A stretch of DNA of 9,042 bases from contig NVTH01000001.1 of the NCBI GenBank assembly GCA_002401525.1, positions 15,334 to 24,375 of the forward strand, written 5' to 3'. This document shows positions 1 through 6,616 of this stretch, in pieces (the stretch's first letter is position 1; each line of letters begins with the position of its first letter). The notes under the pieces were generated by a model. It did not search any database and was not told the DNA's origin. It saw only the letters and a list, made by a program, of their open reading frames with translations. Origin of the DNA: Moraxellaceae bacterium. GTDB taxonomy: Bacteria; Pseudomonadota; Gammaproteobacteria; Pseudomonadales; UBA3067. The position numbers and the translations under genes are program-made.

Positions 1-2807
1 ACATAATCAACCAAAACTAAGGTGTCATTCACCACCACACCACTCACCGCCACCATGCCTATTAATGACCAAAGAGTGATTTCAATGCCCACCAACATAT
101 GTCCGCCCAGCGCACCAATCAACCCGAAAGGAATCGCAAACATCACCATTAATGGCTGCGAATAGGATCGGAAAAGCGTCGCCATTAAAATATACATAAT
201 GACTAACGCAAACAAATAGGACTTTTTAAGATAAGCCAGGGCCTCACTTTTTTGCTTTTGCGCACCAGAAAGTTGCCATTGAATGCCCTGATAATTGTAA
301 GGTAAATCGTGAAGGAAGTTCGCTCGAAGATCTTCCATGACGTCCCCATCGCTGATCATAGACTCATCCACTCGTGCCTGCACTTTAATAACCCGCTTTC
401 TATCGGTGTGCTTAATCACCGAGGGCCCTTGTCCGTACTCGACTTTAGCCACGGTTAACAGCGGCGCCAAACGTCCGTTCGGCAATCTGACGTTCATATT
501 TTCTAAATGCCAAAGGGAGTTTCGTGCTTCATCAGGATAGCGCACTATCACCTTCATCTCAGAATCGCCTCGTTCAAGGCTTTGTACGACCGTGCCGTGA
601 AACGCCTGCCGGACTTGTATCGCCAACTCGCTTAAATTCAGCCCTAGATCCCGACCAGCGGGTTTCATGGTCAAATAAACTTCGTCTTTGCCTTGTTGAA
701 ACGAATCCTGTACCTCATAAATTCCCGGAAAGCCCATTAGCTCGTCCCGAAGGGCACTGGAAGCGGTCCGCAACAGTTCGATATTTTGCCCGTATAATTC
801 CAGATCAATACTAGGCGGCGACTGATTTAATGTGGAATTAATATCCAAGCTTTCAATATTGGCAATAACGCCAATTTTTTCTCGCCAACGTTTGCTAATC
901 AATTCCCCCGAGAGGGTGCGGCTTTCGGAAGGAGCCATTTCAATGGTGACACTGCCTCGATGTTCACCGCCTTTTCCGATCGAGCTAACAATACTAAATA
1001 TTTGCTCCTCACCGGTTTCATTTTTTAATTCTTCGCCGGCTCTTCGAGCCGCGCTTTCTACCCGCTGAACAGCCGCTGAAGTCACTTCGACGGAGGTTCC
1101 ACTGGCAAAAGAAATTTGCGCAACGGCCACGTCGCCTTCAATTTCAGAGAAAAACTTTACTTTGACCCAGCCATTAGCAATAACCGCAATCGCCACTAAA
1201 AATAACGCCACAAATATAGCAATGGATGCATAACGCCAACGTAATACCATTTCCAAAAAGGGTCTAAATTTATCCCTAATAAAATTCTCTAAACCTTCCG
1301 AAAACTTTTGCTGCAAAGCCCCTAATTTTTGAAAACGAGTATCCTCGGGCTTTTTCCAACTGGTGCTGGTAGATAAATGAGCCGGCAGTATAAGCAGCGA
1401 CTCCACCAACGAAAAAGCGAGTGTACAAATTACCACTACGGGAATCGCCAAAATTAACTTGCCTTCCCAGCCTGGCAAAAATAACAAGGGGGAAAATGCC
1501 ACCATGGTGGTCACGACCGCAAACAACACCGGCTTGGCCATTTCCTGAGCCCCGCTCACCGCACCTGACAATCCAAGGTTACCCCGCCGATTGTGGGTAT
1601 AAATATTCTCACCAATAATAATAGCGTCATCCACCACGATTCCTAACACTAGAATAAAAGCAAAAAGAGAAATCATATTGAACGAACCACCGAAATAAGG
1701 CAGCAGCCAAAACGCTCCAAAGAATGAAATTGGAATCCCTAAACTGGTCCAAAATGAAAGTCGCAGCCTCAAGAAAAGTAATAAAATGATGACCATCAAG
1801 CAAAATCCAGTGATCGCATTAGTCACCAATAAATTGATACGGCTACGAAAATACTTAGAGGAGTCTTCCCATATATGAAGCGTAATTCCCTCAGGGATAT
1901 ACATGTCTGGAGCATCGATAAATTCACTAATCGTTTTTGAGAGATCCAAAATACTTTGATCCCCCACTCGGTAAATTCGCAACGATACAGCGGGGTTTTC
2001 GTTAAACCGACTGGCGATGTGACTTTTTTGAAAGCCATCTTGTACGTCGGCAATATCACTCAACAATATCCGCCCACCGCTTGGGTCCGAGCGTATCACT
2101 AAATTTTCGTAATCTTCTCCGTCTTCAGCTTTGCCCATGACACTAACGGAAATCCCCTCCACGGCACCCGCAGCAGAATCTAAGGAAGATGATTTAATGA
2201 CATGAACCACTTCAGCAAAACTCAGTCCATAGCGATGCAATTCAACTTCAGAAAGCTCAATCGAGATTTCATAAGGCCGAACGTCACCTATTTCTATATG
2301 GCTCACTCCCGGCTTTGCCAAAAGGCTGCCACGGATTTGCTCAGCGAGCGTTTTAAGCGCGTGCTCATCCGCAGGGCCAGAAATAATTAATTTGAGTGCT
2401 TGCACTCGCACGGAAAGCCGCTTGATCAAAGGCTTGCCTACTTGCTGGGGAAAACCGGCAATCCCTTCAACCTTGGCTTTAATTTGCTCCAACATAGCAT
2501 TGACGTCGTAGCCAATTTTAATTTCAGTTTGCACGATGCCGACATTTTCTCTCGCCAAAGCAGTCACCGCTTGAATACCCTCTATGTCATAAATAGAGGA
2601 CTCCACTCGGTTAATCACTGTCTTCTCAACTTCACTGGGCGAGGCCCCAGGAAAAGGAATCGTAATGGAGATATGTTCAGACGCTACATTGGGCAAAATT
2701 TCCATGCGTGTTTCAGGCAAAGAAACTGCACCAGCAATTAATATAAAAAACATTAATAGATTTGCAGCAACACGGTTTTCCGCGAACCAGGCAATTAGGC
2801 TATTCAT
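1..2807 (-). CDS. RND-family efflux pump, inner-membrane permease (partial, C-terminus missing)
   Basis: This is the proton-driven inner-membrane pump of a tripartite efflux system, related to the AcrB/HAE-1 group. The ATG at 2807-2805 opens a frame that I read without a stop to base 3, giving 935 codons. Family members have about 1030-1050 residues, so roughly 100 C-terminal residues lie outside the window. Visible layout: TM1 at residues 13-31 after an amphipathic start (MNSLIAWFAENRVAANLL), first periplasmic loop to about 322, TM2-TM6 from about 325 with the proton-relay pair Asp393-Asp394 in GIVVDDAIIIGEN (AcrB Asp407/408), the family-like stretch ESLLILPAHL, TM7 at about 526-546, a second periplasmic loop, and TM8 onward from about 860. 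The last visible motif is SGVVVNDTLVLVDY. At the position of AcrB Lys940 it has Asn927 followed by Asp928. The start lies 12 bases after the adaptor stop, which implies translation from the same message. The substrate cannot be read from the sequence; the context suggests the peptide product. Confidence 0.95.
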   Translation of the reverse strand, partial: MNSLIAWFAENRVAANLLMFFILIAGAVSLPETRMEILPNVASEHISITIPFPGASPSEVEKTVINRVESSIYDIEGIQAVTALARENVGIVQTEIKIGYDVNAMLEQIKAKVEGIAGFPQQVGKPLIKRLSVRVQALKLIISGPADEHALKTLAEQIRGSLLAKPGVSHIEIGDVRPYEISIELSEVELHRYGLSFAEVVHVIKSSSLDSAAGAVEGISVSVMGKAEDGEDYENLVIRSDPSGGRILLSDIADVQDGFQKSHIASRFNENPAVSLRIYRVGDQSILDLSKTISEFIDAPDMYIPEGITLHIWEDSSKYFRSRINLLVTNAITGFCLMVIILLLFLRLRLSFWTSLGIPISFFGAFWLLPYFGGSFNMISLFAFILVLGIVVDDAIIIGENIYTHNRRGNLGLSGAVSGAQEMAKPVLFAVVTTMVAFSPLLFLPGWEGKLILAIPVVVICTLAFSLVESLLILPAHLSTSTSWKKPEDTRFQKLGALQQKFSEGLENFIRDKFRPFLEMVLRWRYASIAIFVALFLVAIAVIANGWVKVKFFSEIEGDVAVAQISFASGTSVEVTSAAVQRVESAARRAGEELKNETGEEQIFSIVSSIGKGGEHRGSVTIEMAPSESRTLSGELISKRWREKIGVIANIESLDINSTLNQSPPSIDLELYGQNIELLRTASSALRDELMGFPGIYEVQDSFQQGKDEVYLTMKPAGRDLGLNLSELAIQVRQAFHGTVVQSLERGDSEMKVIVRYPDEARNSLWHLENMNVRLPNGRLAPLLTVAKVEYGQGPSVIKHTDRKRVIKVQARVDESMISDGDVMEDLRANFLHDLPYNYQGIQWQLSGAQKQKSEALAYLKKSYLFALVIMYILMATLFRSYSQPLMVMFAIPFGLIGALGGHMLVGIEITLWSLIGMVAVSGVVVNDTLVLVDY

Positions 2808-2816
2808 AATCTAGTG

Positions 2817-2822
2817 CTCTTA
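2817..2822 (-). promoter_or_regulatory. Ribosome binding site of the RND pump overlapping the adaptor stop
   Basis: On the minus strand the sequence is TAAGAG followed by nine bases and ATG. The TAA is the stop codon of the adaptor gene and AAGAG serves as a weak Shine-Dalgarno-like site for the pump. This arrangement supports translational coupling of adaptor and pump, which are needed in fixed proportion. It also supports the ATG at 2807 as the true start. Confidence 0.55.
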
Positions 2823-4142
2823 ATCATTTTCTGACAGCGGGGCAGGAGGCTCCGCTTCTTCAATTACGATGCCCGTGGAAGCGCCATTCCTTAAGGCTCC
2901 CCCCAATGGACCACTGCCATCAGCGTAAGCCGTTCCAGATTCGAGTAAATGCGTATTGGTCTCTCGGCTCACTTCAGATTCAAAGGCCGCACTATATTCG
3001 GCTAAATCGTTGTCGGCGAGTTGCACTCGCATACCGTCGACTGCGACATCCAGTTTTGTGAGCACCACAAATTCACCGTCCTCAATGCCATCACTGATGT
3101 AAACCTGATCCCGACCGCGATGTAAAACCTCAACATCTTTCACTTTCAAACGATGATTATTCGTCACCGTCCATACTTGATTCCCATTTCGAATCACATC
3201 TCTTGGCAGTACCACTACATTACTGAATTGGCGACCTTCTATTTCTACTTCGGCAAAATCTCCTGGCAATAACGGTGGACGATGGGGTTGATTTACATCC
3301 CGCGCGTAAGGCGCTTCGATCGCTGCCACGAGATAGATCATGCGAGTTAACTCATTTATTCCGCCCTCAGTACGAACCACCTCACCAGGCCAATAATATT
3401 CTTCTCCGCCAGACTCCACTTTTAACATCACCGCTGACCCGTGCCCTTGCATTTCCTCACCATCGTATTGAATGGGGATTTGCACTAAGCTCTGCTGCCT
3501 ATTGGATAACGGCAAACTAATTTCTGCAACGTCTGTTGCGTAGACTCTTGCGACTTGAATTCCGGGAGTAATGTATTGACCCACATCCACAGTAGTCTCT
3601 CGGATTCGACCGTCAAACGGGGCTCGAATTTCGGTTCGATCCAACAATAAACGCACTCGAGTAAGGCCTGCCTTGGCTGCGGATAATTGCGCATACGCTT
3701 CTTCTATCCTGGCTTTGCCTATTTTTGTTTTCGATTGCTTATTGCCCTTCACGTCAGCGCGAACTCGCTCCACATTCAATTTAGCCGTGGCTACCTTGGC
3801 TTCCGCGTTCGTAAGATCTAATTCATAACTGATTGGGTCAATGCGCAATAGCACTTCATCTTTTTTAAAGGACCCCCCTGACGCAAAATTAGCCGACACA
3901 TCTTCAATACGGCCCTGCACTTCAGCCACCAGGAAAATTTCGGTGGCAAATTTAATCACTCCACGGGTATAGACAGGAATAGTCGCCATTTCCTGCACCG
4001 CGCGCAGCACAGTCACCGCAGGCAGCTTCTCATCCACCACTACTTTCTCGACCTCAGGCTTAAACACGGTTAAAGCCGCGATCGCCACCCCGGCGACACC
4101 CAGTATCATCAAAGTAAAACTTAACCTTTTAAACTTATCCAT
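2820..4142 (-). CDS. RND efflux periplasmic adaptor (membrane fusion protein, HlyD/AcrA type)
   Basis: The 440-residue protein links the inner-membrane RND pump to an outer-membrane channel. A single N-terminal membrane segment (about residues 8-26) is followed by a periplasmic body. No lipobox cysteine is visible, so it is probably anchored by an uncleaved helix and not by lipid. The two lipoyl half-motifs are at about 74-102 (EVQGRIEDVSANFASGGSF, ending in LLRID) and 170-191 (TEIRAPFDGRI then VDVGQYI). They flank an alpha-hairpin (about 105-168) rich in Ala, Lys and Glu, which should contact the outer-membrane channel. The beta-barrel region follows, with LLPGDFAEVEIEG at 291-303 and VVVLPRDVIRNGNQVW at 309-324, and then the membrane-proximal domain to about 372. 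Beyond that is an extra tail of about 65 residues, Gly/Ser-rich and acidic at its end. The gene begins 70 bases after the thioesterase and ends 12 bases before the pump. Its start has only a weak upstream purine stretch (GAAGTGA). Confidence 0.95.
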   Translation of the reverse strand: MDKFKRLSFTLMILGVAGVAIAALTVFKPEVEKVVVDEKLPAVTVLRAVQEMATIPVYTRGVIKFATEIFLVAEVQGRIEDVSANFASGGSFKKDEVLLRIDPISYELDLTNAEAKVATAKLNVERVRADVKGNKQSKTKIGKARIEEAYAQLSAAKAGLTRVRLLLDRTEIRAPFDGRIRETTVDVGQYITPGIQVARVYATDVAEISLPLSNRQQSLVQIPIQYDGEEMQGHGSAVMLKVESGGEEYYWPGEVVRTEGGINELTRMIYLVAAIEAPYARDVNQPHRPPLLPGDFAEVEIEGRQFSNVVVLPRDVIRNGNQVWTVTNNHRLKVKDVEVLHRGRDQVYISDGIEDGEFVVLTKLDVAVDGMRVQLADNDLAEYSAAFESEVSRETNTHLLESGTAYADGSGPLGGALRNGASTGIVIEEAEPPAPLSEND

Positions 4143-4212
4143 AAATAATTATCACTTCAGTTGCCTAAGCCTAGAAAACCTCGTCACCTCGAACAGTGCC
4201 AAGTTTGCTAGC

Positions 4213-5052
4213 TTAAATCAGCGCCGTAACACGCGGATTTATTTTTGGTTTCAAAATAAACTGATTTAACGCATTTTTTACTTCAGCCAAAACTAATTGC
4301 TGTGCGGCTACAATAAAAAAATGCCCTCCCGGAAGCTCTCGCTCAATTAATTCAATACTGGTTTGTTCCTGCCACGCACTATTGGCAGCTTGATTAACCC
4401 CTTTATCACGTTCTCCACGCAATGCCACAATGGGCATCCTCAAAGGGGTCTGCGATCGATATTGCCATGTTTCAATGATCTTAAAATCCGCCCTCAAGAT
4501 TGGACTGACGATTTCCATTAACTCGGGGTTTCGCAAAACTTCCTCAGGCGTTCCTTTTAACTTGCCGATCTCGCGAATAAATTCTGCTTCGGGCAAATCA
4601 TGAATTGGATCGTATTTTCGCTTCACCTGTGGCGCTGCTCGACCAGAAACGATTAATAATTTTGGCTGCGGTCGCTTTGCCTCTCTCAATGCTCGAGTCA
4701 ACTCCCAAGCCACGTGCGCTCCCATACTGTGCCCAAAAAAAACGTAAGGGACATCCAGTAAAGGCGTAATTTCAGTCAATAATTGAGCAATAAGTAGGTC
4801 GCTGTTGTCTATCAATGGCTCGTTCATACGCGCCCCGCGACCGGGCAATTGTACCGCACAAACCTCAACCTCGTTATCAGCGCCAAAGAATTTCGCCCAA
4901 TCTTTGTAGATCGCCGCGGAACCTCCTGCAAAAGGGAAACAAAACAACCTCAACGTCGGCGGCTTGGTCAGCGCAGAGTTAGTTTGCTTCGCGCCAAAGT
5001 TAACAAACCAAGCACTTCTTTTTTTATCCGCACTAGGGTCCATCATGCTCAT
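4213..5052 (-). CDS. Type II thioesterase of an NRPS/PKS assembly line (GrsT/RifR type)
   Basis: This 279-residue cytoplasmic alpha/beta hydrolase should act in trans on the assembly line. Known members remove wrong acyl or aminoacyl groups from the phosphopantetheine arm of carrier proteins. Visible signatures are FCFPFAGGSA at 37-46 (oxyanion loop), QLPGRGARMNEP at 68-79 (the family hallmark PGR), the nucleophile elbow FGHSMGAH at 106-113 with Ser109, the conserved RADF at 187-190, the probable catalytic Asp216 in LRGERDKGV, and His244 in PGGHFFI. Length is slightly above the usual 230-260 because of a polar N-terminal extension of about 33 residues. The first ATG is chosen because AAAAGG stands six bases before it; two further Met codons at positions 3 and 4 are alternatives. 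It lies between the MFS exporter and the RND operon genes, on the same strand as the NRPS, which fits a housekeeping role for that NRPS. Confidence 0.94.
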   Translation of the reverse strand: MSMMDPSADKKRSAWFVNFGAKQTNSALTKPPTLRLFCFPFAGGSAAIYKDWAKFFGADNEVEVCAVQLPGRGARMNEPLIDNSDLLIAQLLTEITPLLDVPYVFFGHSMGAHVAWELTRALREAKRPQPKLLIVSGRAAPQVKRKYDPIHDLPEAEFIREIGKLKGTPEEVLRNPELMEIVSPILRADFKIIETWQYRSQTPLRMPIVALRGERDKGVNQAANSAWQEQTSIELIERELPGGHFFIVAAQQLVLAEVKNALNQFILKPKINPRVTALI

Positions 5053-5056
5053 TATT

Positions 5057-5064
5057 TGCCTTTT
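5057..5064 (-). promoter_or_regulatory. Ribosome binding site of the type II thioesterase
   Basis: The minus strand reads AAAAGG, six bases (CAAATA) and then ATG at 5052. This is the clearest Shine-Dalgarno-like site in the window and decides the start of the thioesterase in favour of the first of three closely spaced ATG codons. Confidence 0.6.
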
Positions 5065-5073
5065 CTATTAATT

Positions 5074-5113
5074 TTAACCTAGTGGTTTTCGTGGAATTCT
5101 TTAACCCTAGCGG
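5074..5113 (-). repeat. Imperfect direct repeat in the exporter-thioesterase gap
   Basis: On the minus strand, CCGCTAGGGTTAAAGAATT (from 5113) and CCACTAGGTTAAAATTAAT (from 5085) are two copies of a CCRCTAGG(G)TTAAA-like block, about 27 bases apart. They begin three bases after the MFS stop codon and end upstream of the thioesterase ribosome binding site. No stem typical of a terminator is formed. They could be paired binding sites for a regulator or the trace of a small duplication; the sequence alone does not tell which. Confidence 0.45.
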
Positions 5114-5116
5114 ACT

Positions 5117-6439
5117 TCAAGCTTTCACCGTCTCAACTTCATTGTAATCGAAATCGGGCAGCTCCTTTTCAATATTACGTATTCGAGGGTTAAGGTAAGC
5201 TAAGCTTGATACCACCAGCAACAAGGCCCCATAGACACTCACCAGAAGTGCAATGCCTCGCCCTTTTCCGACTCCGTAGACTTGCCCCAACGTGGCTTCT
5301 AATCCGCCGCCAGGTGCCATTAAAGGCTCAAATATCTGATCTGCAAAAATTCCGGAGAGCAAGTATGCCATGGGGGTAGAGGCCCCCACAATTGCCGCCC
5401 TAAAACCAAATACCCGCCCCTGTACACCAAGTGCAACTTTTTGTTGCCAAATCGTCTGGCTCAATGCCGTCACGCTTGGAAACAGTAACACGATGATAAA
5501 TAAACTGGCCCCCACTGCATAAATCGACGGCACCACGGGTGCAGCAATCAACACCAGGCTGAGCAATGCCGATAACCCTAATACAATCCGTATCTTATGC
5601 TCAATACTTCGCCATAGAAAGGCAATTGCACTGCCAAGCCCCAAACCCACACCGGTGAAACTCATCAACATGCCAATCTCTTCTTGAGTGGCAAACGGTC
5701 GTACCAATGGCATAAACAAAACCATGATCGACGAGACATTAAAGCTAACAAAAAAATAGAAAATAAGCAGCCAAAACAAGCCTTTACGATCGAGCAAATA
5801 GTTCAGACCGAATTTCATTTGCGCCAAAACACCCTCACCTTCTTTGCCTTCATCGATCTTTTCTGGCGGACTAGGAATATAAATTAACAGGATGGCTACG
5901 ATGCCCACCATAAAGGTCAACAAATCAATAACAAAAAGCCCCTCCAAACCAATCGCGACAATCAAAAAGCCGGCCATCGCAGGGCCTAAAAGCTGAGCCA
6001 ATCCAAATCCCAAGCTGCGCACCGTATTCGCTCGAGGCAGCTGATCTTTAGGCACCATCAAAGCAACACTGGCCGCTAACGCGGGAATCCGAAACGCGCT
6101 CGCCATCACCCCAATGACACCCACCGATAAGATATACCACACCGTTAAGGCGTCATTGAGGTATAAAACAAACATAATCATCGAGCAGACTGCTGAAATA
6201 AGCTGCGACCAGGCCAGTACTTTTTTCCTCGACCAACGATCCGCCATGGCTCCCGCAAACGGGCTGATCAATAAATTCGGTAAGGTCATTCCGGCTGCAG
6301 TAAGCGTAAATAAACTCACAGAGTCATGATGATCAAGAATCCATAAACATATTCCAAACCCTGATAGGCTACTGCCTAACATCGAAACGGTTAATCCCCC
6401 AATCAGTAGGTAATAGGACGACATCTTTTTTTGTTTCAT
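5117..6439 (-). CDS. MFS exporter, DHA3/EntS-like, of an NRPS cluster
   Basis: This 440-residue, about 12-helix inner-membrane protein belongs to the major facilitator superfamily and is probably a proton-driven exporter of the peptide product. The N-terminal half has TM1 at about 10-34 and TM2 at about 42-62, followed by the motif-A loop GAMADRWSRKKVLAWSQ (63-79). A charged central loop lies at about 189-207 (PSPPEKIDEGKEGEG). The C-terminal half carries GVQGRVFGFR (338-347), a version of the motif-A loop seen in DHA3-type transporters. An insertion-like loop at 368-395 (QIFEPLMAPGGG through GVGKGRG) before the last helix resembles, as I recall the family, MFS proteins encoded beside NRPS genes. 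The start at 6439 lacks a strong ribosome binding site; a second ATG at 6424 (residue 6) is equally possible and leaves TM1 intact. The gene follows the NRPS by 164 bases and precedes the type II thioesterase by 64. Related exporters move siderophores or peptides, but the cargo here is unknown. Confidence 0.92.
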   Translation of the reverse strand: MKQKKMSSYYLLIGGLTVSMLGSSLSGFGICLWILDHHDSVSLFTLTAAGMTLPNLLISPFAGAMADRWSRKKVLAWSQLISAVCSMIMFVLYLNDALTVWYILSVGVIGVMASAFRIPALAASVALMVPKDQLPRANTVRSLGFGLAQLLGPAMAGFLIVAIGLEGLFVIDLLTFMVGIVAILLIYIPSPPEKIDEGKEGEGVLAQMKFGLNYLLDRKGLFWLLIFYFFVSFNVSSIMVLFMPLVRPFATQEEIGMLMSFTGVGLGLGSAIAFLWRSIEHKIRIVLGLSALLSLVLIAAPVVPSIYAVGASLFIIVLLFPSVTALSQTIWQQKVALGVQGRVFGFRAAIVGASTPMAYLLSGIFADQIFEPLMAPGGGLEATLGQVYGVGKGRGIALLVSVYGALLLVVSSLAYLNPRIRNIEKELPDFDYNEVETVKA

Positions 6440-6460
6440 AAAGCGTTAACTACTCTGTCG

Positions 6461-6484
6461 CTAGTGGCTTACATGTCACTAGTG
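6461..6484. promoter_or_regulatory. CACTAGTG palindrome with inverted half-site upstream of the MFS gene
   Basis: Bases 6477-6484 read CACTAGTG, a perfect 8-bp palindrome. CTAGTG at 6461-6466 forms a 6-bp inverted repeat with CACTAG at 6477-6482, leaving a 10-base loop. The element lies 22 bases before the exporter start and just downstream of a weak candidate promoter (6492-6521), where an operator would sit. It is not followed by a T-run on the coding strand, so a terminator is unlikely. A regulator-binding function is inference. Confidence 0.35.
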
Positions 6485-6491
6485 TTATTTA

Positions 6492-6521
6492 TCTATAAAC
6501 CTACACGCCAGGCACTTTGAA
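6492..6521 (-). promoter_or_regulatory. Weak candidate sigma-70 promoter for the exporter operon
   Basis: On the minus strand TTCAAA (6521-6516) and TATAGA (6497-6492) are separated by 18 bases. Each matches four of six consensus positions. A transcript starting near 6485 would have a leader of about 45 bases before the MFS ATG and would place the CACTAGTG palindrome over the first transcribed bases. The match is weak, and transcription could equally continue from the NRPS gene. Confidence 0.25.
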
Positions 6522-6542
6522 CCCCAGCGGCTAAAAGCAAAA

Positions 6543-6572
6543 AAATCAAACCCAAACACTTCAAATCAAACC
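6543..6572. repeat. Short direct repeats AAATCAAACC in the NRPS-exporter gap
   Basis: The decamer AAATCAAACC occurs at 6543-6552 and 6563-6572, exactly 20 bases apart, about two helical turns. The coding strand here is T- and G-rich with a run of seven T, but no GC-rich stem stands before the run, so I do not call a terminator. The 20-base phasing would suit a regulator or a bent segment, but chance in a biased sequence is a fair alternative. Confidence 0.35.
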
Positions 6573-6588
6573 AGCTTAAACCGCAGCA

Positions 6589-6616
6589 CTTAAAGCAAAG
6601 TATTTAAAGCAAAGTA
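6589..6616. repeat. 14-bp tandem repeat across the NRPS stop codon
   Basis: Two adjacent units, CTTAAAGCAAAGTA (6589-6602) and TTTAAAGCAAAGTA (6603-6616), differ at one base. The second unit holds the last codons and the TAA of the NRPS gene; the first is its noncoding copy just downstream. CAAAGTACTTTG at 6610-6621 is in addition a perfect 12-bp palindrome. The pattern looks like a slippage duplication. Because the stop lies inside the unit, gain or loss of one unit would leave the protein end unchanged. Confidence 0.7.

Noticed and set aside
1823..2059. Minus-strand open frame inside the RND gene in another frame
   Set aside because: The pump frame is continuous through this stretch (it reads YIPEGITLHIWED and similar), so this is an overlapping chance frame and not evidence of a frameshift.
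2400..2741. Plus-strand open frame of 113 codons
   Set aside because: It lies opposite the RND pump gene, whose minus-strand translation is clearly a conserved protein. The plus-strand peptide has no recognisable motif.
4143..4212. Promoter or terminator between thioesterase and adaptor
   Set aside because: I found no convincing -35/-10 pair and no stem-loop with a T-run; only two CTAG tetramers and a weak purine stretch.
6541..6603. Transcription terminator after the NRPS gene
   Set aside because: There is a run of seven T on the coding strand, but no GC-rich hairpin directly before it.
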